Positions 50,510 to 61,830 of a DNA stretch of 64,000 nucleotides are shown piece after piece. The stretch spans positions 558,001-622,000 of the forward strand of contig BSBK01002797.1 of the NCBI GenBank assembly GCA_027943335.1. The letters run 5' to 3'. The notes under the pieces are model-generated. The model was not told the DNA's origin and did no database searches. It saw only the letters and a list, made by a program, of their open reading frames with translations. The translations under genes were made by a program, and so were the position numbers. Every line of letters starts with the position of its first letter. Position 1 is the stretch's first letter. Source of the stretch: Chamaecyparis obtusa (taxonomy: Eukaryota > Streptophyta > Pinopsida > Cupressales > Cupressaceae).

Positions 50510-50910
50510 CTATAATAAAGTAGATAATGTTGCCATTGCATTGGAAACCTTGTTCTCTATTCTAGGAATTTTCTCAAATGTGATAGATATGAAATACTTC
50601 TTTAAATCATCTACGATTCTCTTATAAGGAATGAGCTTTTCATCTTTAGTTTGGTACACATCATTGACTTGATGGATTACAAGTTGAGAGTCTCCATGAA
50701 TGTGTAGCTCTGTTACTCTCCATTCAATTGCTATTTTCATACCATTCAAAAGGGCTTCGTATTCTGCAATATTATTTGTGCAAGGGAATTTTAATCTGAA
50801 TGCTTTTGGGATTGAGTATCCTTGAGGAGTTATGAACAATATGCCTGCTCCTGATCCATTATGTGTATAGGAGCCATAAATAATAACTGCCATTCTCTAG
50901 AAGAAAGAGT
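50510..50910 (-). pseudogene. Second (archaeal-type) RNase H of the Tat element
   Basis: Tat-lineage gypsy elements carry an extra RNase H after the usual one. Here HNGSGAGILFITPQG opens the domain, NNIAEYEALLNGM and HGDSQLVIHQV carry the second and third acidic positions, and ENKVSNAMATLST closes it. At the start, where a strand ending in an Asp-Gly pair is expected, the sequence reads IIYGSYTHNG; the first catalytic Asp is missing, probably through small indels next to EWQLL. The domain lies between RT-RNase H and integrase, as in Tat. Confidence 0.85.
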
Positions 50911-50999
50911 AATGATAGATGAACCTGGAAATTCCATTTGCATTGGTGTATCATCAATCATAGGTGCATCTGCTAATTGATCAACAATTACTTGTCCTT

Positions 51000-52791
51000 T
51001 TATAACTTTTCTTTCCACCTATTCAATGTCAAATTCACTTAAGAGCATGACCCATTTGGCTAATCTACCTGTGAGGGATGCTTTTCTTAGTAGGTACTTG
51101 AGTGGATCAATTTTAGCTACCAAATATGTGGTATGAGCTAACATGTAATGTCTCATTTTCTATGATGCAAAGATCACAGCTAGACAAGCTTTCTCAATCA
51201 TTGAATAGTTCTTCTCATATGCAACCAATGTTCTACTGATATAATATATAGCTCTTTCCTTTTTATTCTCATCATGTTGTGCAAGCAATGCCCCCAGTGA
51301 TGTATCTATAGCGGAGACATATAAGATCAAAGGCTTCCTTGGAATGGGAGGCATCAAGATAGGAGGATTTGATAGATACTTCTTGATATGATTAAATTTT
51401 TTCTCACATTCTTCATTCCATGCAAAGGTCACACCTTTATGTAATGTTTTTGTGAAAGGTTGTAATATGTGTGCCAGCTGTGATATGAATCTTCTGATAG
51501 ATTGAACTCTTTCTTGCAATGTCCTCATTTGACTAATATTCTTTGGAGGTTGCATCTCCATTATAGCCTTCACTTTAGCTAGATCAACTTCAATGCCCTT
51601 CTTTGAAACTATGTATCCTAAGAGCTTTCCAGAAGTGACACCAAAAGCACACTTCTTAGGATTTAGTCTTAGACTAAATTTTTCCATTCTGTCTAGTATC
51701 TTGCTCAAGTCATTTAGATGTTCAACTCAAATCATAGATTTTGCTAAAGTATCATCAACATAATCCTCCATAGTCCTATGCATCATGTCATGAAAAATAG
51801 ATGTCATGGCTCTTTGATATGTAGCACCAGCATTTTTAAGCCCAAATGGCATGGCATTCCAATAGAAGGTACCCCATGTACATGTGAAAGTAGTTTTCTC
51901 TTTATCCTCTGGATCAATCTTTATTTGATTATACCCATAAAAACCATCCATTAAAGAATACATCTCAAAGCCTACCGTCATGTCCACTATCATATCCATG
52001 TTAGGTAGTGGAAAATCATCCTTAGGGCATGCTTTGTTTACATCTCTAAAGTCTGTGCACACTCTGATTGATTTATCTAGTTTTGAAATAGGTACAATAT
52101 TAGAGATCCACTCTGCATAATCAATAACTCGAATGAATCCAGCTTTTAGGAGCTTCTCTAATTCATCTTTTACCAAGAGTGCAAAATGAGGATGCATCTT
52201 TCTCAATTTTTTCTTAACAGGTTTGACATTTGGAGCTATAGATAAATGATGCATTATAAGATTAGGATCCAACCCTGGCATATCTAAATATTTCCATGCA
52301 AAGTTGATCTTCTTTTCTGTTAGGAATGTAGTAAATTTTTGCTTTTCTTCTTCTAATAAAGATTGTGCTACATGAATCAACTGTGGTTCTTTTGTTGTTC
52401 CCAAGTTGATAGATTGAGTGGGCTCAATTAGAATTGGAGATCTATCCTGTAAATGATTCGGAAGGACATCAAATACCTCATCCTTAGGTTCCTTAGAGAG
52501 GTTTTCACCTTTGGATACATCTTTTATTTTTACTTTTCTAAGTTCTGAGACTGCCACAAAGTGGTTTTCACCCTCATAACTCCTTTTCTTTTTATTCTTA
52601 TTCTTATTTTTTTGACTAAGATACTTGATGTCTGACTCTGTCATGCTAATGCTCAGTTCACTAATGGAAGTCCTCATAGGCTCAACTACATTGAGGTAGA
52701 AAGAAAGGGCATAGTCATTTGGGAAGGTATAAATACCATGGCTCAGATTTGTGGAGGTTTGATCAAGAAGTTCAGGATGTTGGATAGTCAA
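51000..52791 (-). pseudogene. Gypsy reverse transcriptase and first RNase H
   Basis: The reverse transcriptase starts near residue 200 of the long frame (LEKLLKAGFIRVIDYAEWISN), with RVCTDFRDVNKACPKDDFPLP, YNQIKI and PFGLKNAGATYQR, and the catalytic YVDD at about 51751-51762. A TGA at 51727 interrupts it; the same frame continues with LNPKKCAFGV and GYIVSKKGIEV. RNase H follows: LILYVSAIDTSLGALL, RAIYYISRTL and MIEKACLAV, then a TAG at 51160 where a Gln is usual, then MRHYML. The lineage is Tat-like, judged by the RT and the second RNase H. Confidence 0.9.
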
Positions 52792-52799
52792 AATGGGGA

Positions 52800-54359
52800 A
52801 AGATTAGGAGATAGTGTTTACAGATATGGATCTATCATCATGTTAGGTTTAAGTGCATATTGGTGAATAACATCAACATGTTTCTCTCTAATAAGCTCAT
52901 CTTCTTCTGGAATGGCTCCCCATTCATAGTCATTAGATTCTTCATCTATGCCTCTAGGAAATCTAAGAACATGAGTAAAGTCAGGATGAATACCCCAAGA
53001 AGGGTTACCCTCATATTTTGATTTGAATTCATACTCATGAGAATCTGTCTCAGAATAACTACCACCTTCCTCTTTGTCTATTTGATTGTCTTTGAGATTA
53101 GCTAGTTCTTGTGTTGCAACTATCTCTTGCTCTATAGTAGGTTCTTGTATTTATACTACATTGATTCTTTTTATTGGATCATCTTCAGCTTCAAGGAGGT
53201 CTTTGATTTCATTAGGAAAATGCTCATAGGGAATAAGTTCTAAGCTATCTAAATCACTATCTGATGGTTTAGTTTCTTCCTTCTTAAGAAGGGGTTCTCC
53301 TGGTGTGATCTTCTCTATGACATGGGAACAATTACCTTTGAGGTGGAAGGGTTTCTTTTTAAAGCCTAATCCCATAGTATCTTTGTTTGCCATACCAGTA
53401 TGTGAAATAGGTGTTATAAGACCTTCTCCTCTAACTCCTAGAGGTCCTTTACCTAAATATCCCATCTTAGTTATCAGTTTATCTCCTAGACCATAAGCTT
53501 TAGAAGGGATTTTAGATAATGTAGAGTCACTAGTCTGAACAATTTGAGATTCAGGTTCATCTTTTTATAGCCATGTAAGCACAACTTCATCCTCTTCAAA
53601 TTCTTTCTTGGAGACTTGTTCTGCTACAAAATTCTTTTTATATGCCTCAAGAGGTTCTTTAGAGTTTGGTTTGGACTGTTTTAAAGATTGTCCATAAGAC
53701 TTAGGTGAGATAGGTAGAGATGTCAAAGATAAGACTGGCTCTATAGTATATTCTCCCATACCATTTTCTTTGATATTGACCTCTTTTGCAAGGTCTTCCA
53801 TTTTAGATGTGGATGCCTCTTTTGTTGGCTCAATGGAAGATTCTCTGTTATTAGGCACAAGTTTATCCGCACTCTCCTTCAATGTATTGCAAGTGGTGGA
53901 TATGTCTGCTAGAATAGTGACCTCTACTCCTTCATAAGGAAATTTCAAGCATTGGTGGAATGTAGAAGGAATAGCCTTCATTTCATGTATCCATGGTCTC
54001 CCTAGAAGAATGTTGTAAGCCAAAGGTAGATCAAGAACTTGACATATAGTATCTCTGATAACCAGACCTACTCTGATAGGTAAGACAATGGTGTCTTTAG
54101 AAGAACTTTCTTCTTCATCATAGGATTTTATAGTTATTTTCTTTCTGGGATCAATAGCCAATTCTGAAAATCCCAATTGTGTGACCAAGCTGTAAGAACA
54201 AATGTTTAGGCCAATGCCTCCATCTATCAACACATGTTTGACTCTATGGTTCTGGATCAAGACTTCTATGTGCAAGGGCTGGTTATGCAGGTGACTCAAG
54301 GAGTTGTCATCTTCCTCTAAAAAGGAGATATATTGCAGAGATGTAAGATGTCCAACCAT
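52800..54359 (-). pseudogene. Gypsy protease and G-patch-like linker
   Basis: The protease matures the polyprotein. The active site is HVLIDGGIGLNIC at about 54235-54195, with Gly in place of the usual Ser or Thr after Asp, seen also in other Tat proteases, and the flap-side motif NILLGRPWIHEM at about 54020-53985. In the same frame, after a stop at 53565, a Gly-rich segment (MGYLGKGPLGVRGEGL, then MGLGFKKK, about 53465-53350) resembles a G-patch, a nucleic-acid binding motif found near protease in some retroelements. A frameshift lies between here and the RT. Confidence 0.8.
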
Positions 54360-55214
54360 AGTCTAGAACCTATCTAAATCAAGGTCATCAGGAACATTGG
54401 ATCTGAGCAAAGCTTTATCTAGAATAGTTCTATGAGCTGGAGATATCTGAAGCAACTCAAACATGGAGATTTTTCCATTAGTGTGTTGGATTTGTTGACC
54501 AATGCTATAAGATGTTGGCCTTGTATCTTTAGGATTGGAAGATTTAGAAATAGCCTTCTATTTGGAAGAAGAAGAAAGATTGAAGGGCATCTTAGGGACA
54601 TTTGATGAATCTGGGATTTGTCCATTTAGATGTGCCTGAGCCTATGATTGAGTCACTGCATTAGTTGAAGTATGATCTCTATCTCTTCACACAATTGTGA
54701 TGACATTGCAATGCTCAGAGAGACAAGGTTCAACCATATTGATAACAACATTATTTCCAGGGTAAGCATAATTGACCTTTGCTCCCATATTAGGCTGAGA
54801 AGATGAAACTTCTTAACCATGTTTCAAAAATGGTTTTGTGAATGTTGTATGATCATTATTGCTCTTATGATTGTTAATCATGATGTCTCCTTTATCAATT
54901 AAATCTTGAATAGTGTGTTTCAAGCATAAGCAGTTATTAGTTTTGTGACCTTTACTTTGATGGAAATCATAGAATTCATTCTCTTTCCACCATTTTGGTT
55001 TAGGATCAAGATCAGATTTTTAGATCTCAGGAAAAGAGATGATGTTATTAGCCAATAGAGTTCTCATAGCTGATTCCAAAGATTCCCCAAGAGGAGTGAA
55101 CTTTTGTTTATTATCAGCAGACCAAGATTTGTATTCTGGCTTCTTTTGAGATGGTTCATACACCTTTTTCTCTAAGGCTTTGATTGCTTGGGTACCAATA
55201 GTTAGATTGAAAGC
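54360..55214 (-). pseudogene. Gypsy Gag, C-terminal part with zinc-binding segment
   Basis: This is the continuation of the gag frame beyond the nested element (NLTIGTQAIKALEKK). FHQSKGHKTNNCLCLKHTI at about 54985-54925 matches the Tat nucleocapsid pattern C-x-FH-x3-GH-x4-C-x2-LK, but the first Cys is Tyr or Asp. Stops near 55020, 54813 and 54690 and others break it. The stretch leads into the protease. Confidence 0.75.
55210..55214 (+). repeat. Target-site duplication of the gag-only element, left copy
   Basis: AAAGC corresponds to AAAGT on the right side. The Gag reading frame across the empty site supports AAAGT as the original, with one change in this copy. Confidence 0.7.
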
Positions 55215-55702
55215 TGTTGGTGTAATTAAATATTCCTAATTACACTTAACTTAATCTTAGTTAGGATAATGCATTACATAGTAGTTTGTGATTGAGACAC
55301 CTAGGAGTGTGCACCTCATTAAGTACACGGTGTAGGAGAATTTCCACTTTAGGTGTGATAGTTGTCTTCACATACCTCTTTGTGTGTGAGATCCACCTTT
55401 CGTGCTCTTATCACATTATCATCCTAATCCATTGCACATACTTTATTGCATAATGAAGGATGATCCACATTTTGTGGACATGTGATTACACCTAGCATAG
55501 GTGATATCCTATCAGCTCCTTATCATTGTCTCTGATCTCCTTTCCTATATAAGGAGGCCTATTATGTAAATTTTAATCATATCCATGATCAATAATATCA
55601 TTCTTGCATCTTAATGCAATTGTCTTGCCAATCTCTTGTGGAAGTTATCTTGGTCTTGCATTCGATCTTGGGGGTGTTGTAGAGTCACCTAAAACTCTAA
55701 CA
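55215..55702 (+). repeat. 5' LTR of the gag-only element
   Basis: Ends are TGTTGGTGTAATTAAAT and AACTCTAACA. A TATATAAG box lies at 55546-55553, and the likely start site is about 30 bases downstream. Confidence 0.95.
55546..55553 (+). promoter_or_regulatory. TATA box of the gag-only element
   Basis: CCTATATAAGGAGG is conserved in the other LTR at 58091-58098 despite differences around it. Confidence 0.75.
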
Positions 55703-55714
55703 TGGTATCAGAGA
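55703..55714 (+). other. Primer-binding site (initiator tRNA-Met)
   Basis: TGGTATCAGAGA abuts the LTR and matches the canonical plant copia site TGGTATCAGAGC in all but the last base. Confidence 0.92.
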
Positions 55715-56465
55715 TCTCAAGGTGTGAAGACCTCTTCTCAAGAAGTGAAATCTTGGCTTGATTCAATTGTGGGTGTAGAATAAAGGTATTTGGACATCAC
55801 CATTGCATAGTCTATTCGGAGAAAATTTGGGGTTTTGTATTTTGTGGCTTTCTATTGTAGGTCAATATTGGTGCTGGCTGGTGCAAATTAGAGGTTGGCA
55901 TCATATTAAGGAGGTCCAAAAACCCCTAAATCAAATTTTGTTTCATTCAAATCTGACACCCGAGGCCAAATCTAGAGCTATTTGAATTTTGGAAGTGTGG
56001 CGGCGACAATTCAGAAAAAATAATTTCAGAGGTGATTTTCAAACAGTGATATCTCAGTCATCTGGACTCCTTTGTTCGAGAATTTTTTTTGTTTTGGGGT
56101 AGAATTTTATGATCTACAAAATGGTTCAAGTGATTTCTGATCTCTATTCTTGAATTTTTGAAAATTGCAAATCTCAGTTTTTGCAAGTTCCAAGGCCTCA
56201 TTTGAGCTCATATGAACTCCTTTTTAGATGCAATTGTTTTTGAAAGTGCATAATTTTTTCTGTATTTTCCAGATCTAGAATTATATTTTAGTGACTGTAA
56301 CTAGAAATTGTACTTTCAAAAATTGGCTTAGTTTTTTCATTTGTAATGCATAACCCTTAGCTTGGTCTTTTGCATAATGATCTAAGTCTATTATAGCCTA
56401 ATTTTGGAGTGTAATAATTTGTTGATCTCAATTTGTAATGAGAGAAGTGTATCATTAATGCAATC

Positions 56466-57551
56466 ATGGGTTATGAAACACATCCTACAATAGTACTTTT
56501 GACTAAGGATAATTATGAGTCATGGGCAAAAGGAATCATCACACATTGTAGATGGCTTAATCTCTTGCCTCATCTTTATGGACTCATTCCTAAGCCAAAG
56601 TCACAAGGGAAGAAATATGTTTGGGGAGAAAAGAATGCTCATATTATAAATTTGATTATTGGTAGCATCAGTTTGTGTCTCTTCTATGACATCTACCCCA
56701 GATTTAGAGGTGTTCAATGTCCACACATAATTTGGACAATCATTTGGGAGATTTTTGGTGATCCACATGTTCCTCCATTCCCAGATGATCTTGCTTCAGA
56801 TTGCCTCATTCCTCTTGATGATGTAGATAATATTCCCTATGATGATTATACTTTAGATGCAATTGAAGAATTTGCAGCAATTGAGAGTAAGGATGATCTG
56901 GTGGCTCCTCCTGTAGCTCCTACTTCTCTAGTTGAGATCACACAATCATCTCTTGTTGGTGATTCCAGTGATTCATTGCAAGAGATATCTATTTGTCTTC
57001 CTGATTGGGATTCTTACTTGCTAGATATTGGTTCATTATTTGTGGAGTCTCATATTTCAGATTTGGGAGACACACTTGAGGGGGTTTCTCTTCTCTTTGA
57101 TGATAGTTTCATCATAGTTGGAGATACTTCTTCACATTCTTTGGAGATTGGCATTCTTGATTCTTCTTCTTCACTTGGTTTGTCACATGATGTGATAGAT
57201 TCTTTGAGATTGGAGAGGCCTATTCAGTCTTCAAAGATGCATATTTGGAGACCTTCCTTATTTCATTTGGATATGGATTGGTTCATGGCATCATCATCAT
57301 ACTTCATTTGGATTCCACTTCCTCGTTCCTATCCAGAATGGGAACCACACCGACATTTGTACTTGGTATATCTTCTTCCCAAGGGGAGAAATGTTGTTTG
57401 TAGTCATTGGAATATAATTTGTCTTCAAGCATTCACCATTTTTGTAGGAGATTCTTCATTATGGGGGGGATATCATGTCTACAACTATCCTTCTTATGGG
57501 GGGATAATTATTTGTATATACATGATGTATGTAGTTCTTGGGGGGTCTTGA
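56466..57551 (+). CDS. Gag-like ORF of the non-autonomous element, intact
   Basis: This is an uninterrupted 361-codon ORF beginning ATGGGTTAT. Residues about 11-95 match the N-terminal copia Gag pattern: LTKDNYESWAKGI, a hydrophobic WLNLLPHLYG, then HIINLIIGSISLCLFYDI and IWTIIWEIFGDP. After that the usual Gag fold breaks off and is replaced by a long acidic, Ser/Asp-rich region (about 105-245, for example DDVDNIPYDDYTLDAIEEF and SLLFDDSFIIVGDTSS) that I do not recognise, then an aromatic segment (about 255-300, PLPRSYPEWEPH) and a hydrophobic tail. There is no CCHC knuckle. It may form particles with a helper Gag. That no stop occurs in 1.1 kb, amid decayed elements, suggests youth or selection. 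Confidence 0.75.
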   Translation: MGYETHPTIVLLTKDNYESWAKGIITHCRWLNLLPHLYGLIPKPKSQGKKYVWGEKNAHIINLIIGSISLCLFYDIYPRFRGVQCPHIIWTIIWEIFGDPHVPPFPDDLASDCLIPLDDVDNIPYDDYTLDAIEEFAAIESKDDLVAPPVAPTSLVEITQSSLVGDSSDSLQEISICLPDWDSYLLDIGSLFVESHISDLGDTLEGVSLLFDDSFIIVGDTSSHSLEIGILDSSSSLGLSHDVIDSLRLERPIQSSKMHIWRPSLFHLDMDWFMASSSYFIWIPLPRSYPEWEPHRHLYLVYLLPKGRNVVCSHWNIICLQAFTIFVGDSSLWGGYHVYNYPSYGGIIICIYMMYVVLGGS

Positions 57552-57750
57552 GCACTCCATCCATCCATGCATCTTGTTTTCTTCTCTATTTTTGGGGGAG
57601 GGTTTTTCCCATGAGGTTTTCCCTCTTTCTCCACTTTATGAGAGTTATGAATTTCATGTATTGCATTTTGTACATGGGTACCTAACATGGCCTAGTTTTT
57701 GGGACCCATCTTGCATTGTGAGTTTAAGTGCATTCCCCTAAGTTTCACTT

Positions 57751-57759
57751 AAGGAGGGG
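57751..57759 (+). other. Polypurine tract of the gag-only element
   Basis: AAGGAGGGG directly precedes the TG of the 3' LTR. Further G-rich runs occur upstream near 57461, 57497, 57540 and 57593. Confidence 0.8.
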
Positions 57760-58247
57760 TGTTGGTGTAATTAAATATTCCAAATTACACTTAACTTAAT
57801 CTTACTTAGGATAATGCATTACCTAGTAGTTTGTGATTGAGACACCTAGGAGTGTGCACCTCATTAAGCACATGGTGTAGGAGAATTTCCACTTTAGGTG
57901 TGATAGTTGTCTTCACATACCTCTTTGTGTGTGAGATCCACCTTTCGTGCTCTTATCACATTATCATCCTAATCCATAGCACATATTTTATTGCATAATG
58001 GAGGATGATCCACATTTTTTGGACATAAGATTACACATAGCATAGGTGATATCCTATCAACTCCTTATCATTGTCTCTTATCTCCTTTCCTATATAAGGA
58101 GGCCTATTATGTACATTTTAATGATGTCCATGATCAATAATATCATTCTTGCATCTTAATGCAATTGTCTTGCCAATCTCTTGTGGAAGTTATCTTGGTC
58201 TTGCATTTGATCCTGGGGGTGTTGTAGAGTCACCTAAAACTCTAACA
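57760..58247 (+). repeat. 3' LTR of the gag-only element
   Basis: It has the same length and ends as 55215-55702, with scattered single-base differences, for example CCTAATTAC versus CCAAATTAC near the start. Confidence 0.95.
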
Positions 58248-58252
58248 AAAGT
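58248..58252 (+). repeat. Target-site duplication of the gag-only element, right copy
   Basis: AAAGT follows the CA of the LTR; the left copy is AAAGC. Confidence 0.7.
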
Positions 58253-59338
58253 TGTTGCCTTTGATGGGGCATAGATAGTATCAACAACGCCATATGTGAT
58301 GATGTCTTTATTCTTGTTCCAGTTTTTGTTCTTGTCTTTAGAAGTGGACCCTAATTCGTACTTGTCCTTTTGAAGTGTGATGTCTCCTTTTTTCACAAGT
58401 ACGTTTTCAATTTTGATCGCATTGTCTACCATCTTATCAAAAGATATATGATCTTGCATTTGTAAAGGGTAGTTGATCTTTGGAACAAGATTATTGATGA
58501 AGATTTCTAGTTTCTCAGTTTCTGGAATAGGCCTAACATATAGAGAAAATTTCTTCCTCCATCACTTGAGAAATGTCAAAAATGGTTCTCCTAGATATTG
58601 TTTGAGATTGCAGATATCAATCATGGTGACTGGATGTTGAATGTTGTAGGAGTATTGTTGATAGAACAATTTGATCAACTCCTCAAAAGTTTTGATAGTA
58701 GAAGGAAATCTAGAGAACCAATGAATGGCTGCTCCTCCTAGAAATAGAGGAAACAGATGCATCAGATAAGTTGGTTCATGCATGAACTCCATAGATTTTG
58801 TACAAAATTCTCTGACATGATCTTGAGGATCCGAGTGTCCATCATACTTATCATATTTCAGCATTTCCACCCTTTTAGGGAATGGTGGTATGTACAAGTC
58901 TTTGTCAAATGGAAAAGGACATAGGGCCTCCATGAAGAACTCCTTGGGTTCCTTTTCTTTTTCAAGTTTATTAAGTTTGACTTGCATGGCATGCATTTGT
59001 TTCATCATAGCTAAAATAGGTGTTTCTTCCTCATGCATAATGATATCTTCAACATTAAAGTTGGGAGGAAGTTTAGCTCCTTGATGAGCTAATTGTAAAA
59101 AGTATGCTTCTCTATCTTCTTTCAAGAAATGCTTCATCATTCTTTTCAAGTTATCATCGTCTTGATATTGAGAAATTTTAGAAGGTGTAGGTTCTTGATC
59201 TGCGCCATGTTGAGATTGAGCTCTTTGAGAGCCAAAGTTTGTCCCTTCTTGAGACATGGTAGGAGTTCTCCCTGGGATAGATTGAGGAGGAGTTTGTTGA
59301 TTAGCTCTGTGAGTTGATGAAGGAGGAATGTTATTCAC
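58248..59338 (-). pseudogene. Gypsy Gag, N-terminal part with capsid domain
   Basis: Gag builds the particle. A Pro/Ser/Gln-rich N-terminus (residues 1-60) is followed by a coiled-coil-like Met/Lys/Glu stretch (MMKQMHAMQVKLNKLEKEKE, about 130-150) and then the Retrotrans_gag domain with KYDGHSDPQDHVREF, GGAAIHWFSRFPSTI and FEELIKLFYQQY (about 185-240). One TGA at 58562 breaks the frame, which continues with WRKKFSLYVRPIP to the nested element. The open frame begins with GTG at 59338 just after a stop; the first in-frame ATG is at about codon 28, so the true start is unclear. Confidence 0.85.
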
Positions 59339-60749
59339 TAAGTTTGCACCCTTGTTTCAAGCTCTCTTGGTCTTGATAACTTAGTATAACATGGGAATCA
59401 TCTTCAGGTTATGGGACCTATGCTAACTGAGATGAGACCTCTAGGTTCTAGGCTAGTTCCTCTTGGATAATCACCTTAATTTGCTTCTAGACATGAAAAG
59501 TAAATCTCTTGAGGGAAAGGGATAGAAGGAATGCTTGAAAAGGGAAATGACTTGAAAGCAAGCTACCTACTAGGTGATACACTAAAATTAGGGTTTGGAT
59601 CTCAGTAGAAAGGAATGGAATCAATGAAAGGCTTAGGTCTAGTAGGTCACAACTCACTGAATAGGCTTGTATAAGTGTTTCATAGAAGGGTCTGCAACAG
59701 AAAGAGGCTATTCAGGGAAAAAGAGGATTTCACAAACAATAGCATTACTGAGGATTTAGACACAATTTATGACCCACAAAAAAATATTCACTTCTACAAC
59801 TCAGCATAGGAATGAGACAAGATGGTTAGGTGGCTAAAGTATACCCACAAAAAACATCCAAATTAGATCAAACACAATAACACACACAATTGCAGAAAGT
59901 GAGGGGGATCAGGAACCCTAAGTTGTCATTGAAAACATGCATATACTTTAATTCAATAAGAGATACTTCAAACAAGGAAGCATAGGGACATGAAGAATTG
60001 TCACAAAATACCTCTGCAATGTTTGAATTACCAATGAAAGATTTACAACTGTATAAGCCAGAGGGTAGAAATGATACCACAGATGACCCTTAAGAAAAGT
60101 GAAATTCTTTTACAATTGTCCAACTCTGAGCTCAAAAGCTCTAAAAATACAATATATACATCCCCTCTTGCATGCAGGCAAGATTCAAAACCTAACTAGG
60201 GTTACAAAATTAAACAATGATACCAAACCCTAGGGCACTGATCACCTATTATGAAAATATCTAAGAACACCAGTGATCAAATCATATCTTTCTTTGCGTG
60301 TTGATCCTTCTGAACTGAAATCACCTACAGGCACAACAACCTCGACCTACCAACCCACCTGCAACTCCACTAAGCCATGAAGGCTCCAAATCTGATTATA
60401 TTTTCCTGGGAGAGGTACTATTCAAAAGGTGGCACCAACTCTTTCTAGCACCTCTTATCGTGAAAATGCAGCAAAGGACCCTGCAATGCCGGCCAATAGT
60501 CACTTCTATTATCTTCACAACCACAACCATCCTGAGACTTTATTTCCTGAGCTACCCAACATCGTGCATGGCCGAAAAGAGCAGAACCTTAGCAAAACCT
60601 TCACAAGAAATTTGAATTTTTTAAATATAATGGCTAGTGGCAAATTTTAAAACGTAACCGTCGATGAGAAACCCTTCCCAGAAGATGAATGGCTATGATG
60701 CACCTGAAAATAGCTTGAAAACCCATCTAACAAGTCAAAGCCACCATGG

Positions 60750-61830
60750 AAGTCAACGGCCAATGAGAATCAAGCACGTCAACACACTTATCATTTTGGC
60801 CCCACCTCAAGCTTTTCCTTCTTAAGTCATTTAGCAACTACGCGATCGAAGACTTCTCTAAGTCATGAAGAACTTCGCATAACCCTGGTCCGATTAAGTG
60901 ACTATGCGAACATTGTAGTCACTGAATAGCTTAATCCTATGGTTGACCCCAGTTAAATTTAGCAAACAAGAGAAATCCTTAGTCACCGAGTTGCAGAATA
61001 CCTTCAAACCCTGGTCCCATTCTTCCACATGTCAATCTTCTATTCATTTTGAACTACTACATCAAAAAACACCTCGGTAAACTCTAACAACGGACCCACA
61101 AGAACTGGATTCCAATCTAATGGTGGGTGCATGATCTCATGGCCCCTAAATATTCTTTTAGATCATGTGCCAGTCACTAATCCTTTTAGAACTAGGACCC
61201 CACGACACATCAAATCTTCTAACAAATCCTGGTCATCACATAGTAGCCAATCATATGCAAGCACATCAGAGCTAGGTAGCACATCAAACCCACGATCCAA
61301 AGATTCTGATCGGATGGTCATTGCATGATCTCATAGGGTTAGAAGATTCTATGAGATCATACGACCATTGTAGATCTTTGCCTTTCTAACACATCACTAG
61401 ACCCTTTGACACTGTCCCACTAATAGATCCAAGCTGTTGTCTGGCCAACCAATAATGAACAAGCACGCTAGAAACTGAGGACCCACCTGTCAGAGCCTGA
61501 AGATAAAGTAAGATCAATGGCCATTGCATGATTGCATGCTCTGACACAAAGCCTTGTGAACATATGCTAGCCGTCGATCCTCTACAAATGTCAGAGCCTC
61601 TGACTACCAAAAGGGCCCGGTCCCACTGACAAGAAATGACTCATTAGCATGTGGACCAATTAGAATACATCACCTGTACACACCTAGCAGTGGACCTACC
61701 TATTTGAAGAGTTACATCACAAAGGATAATTGACGGTCGGTGCATAATATCATGCCTTTGACAAATCTTATGAGAACTTACACCCATCATTAGATTAAGA
61801 TGGTGTCAGAGAGCCTGGGCCCAGAAATAA
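60750..61830. repeat. Degenerate tandem repeat of about 200-215 bp
   Basis: GGCCAAT(G/C)A..AAGCAC(G/A)TC-type words recur near 60758, 61245, 61443 and 61653. GG(T/C)CATTGCATGATC-type words recur near 61126, 61313, 61518 and 61736. The offset between the two series is similar in each unit, which points to an old tandem array of four to five units. Confidence 0.55.
61325..61360. other. Perfect 12-bp stem-loop
   Basis: ATGATCTCATAG and CTATGAGATCAT pair across a 12-base loop inside one unit of the degenerate array. Confidence 0.7.

Larger units (their letters stand above)
55215..58247 (+). mobile_element. Compact non-autonomous LTR element with one gag-like ORF
   Basis: Two LTRs of 488 bp each (TGTTGG...CTAACA) differ at only a few tens of sites. 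The first is followed directly by a tRNA-Met primer site, the second is preceded by a purine tract, and the element lies inside the gypsy gag, whose frame becomes continuous when it is removed. The interior of about 2.1 kb holds one 361-codon ORF and no protease, polymerase or integrase. This matches the published class of terminal-repeat retrotransposons with a Gag domain (TR-GAG), which depend on a helper element. The helper would be copia-like by primer site and Gag. Confidence 0.93.
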
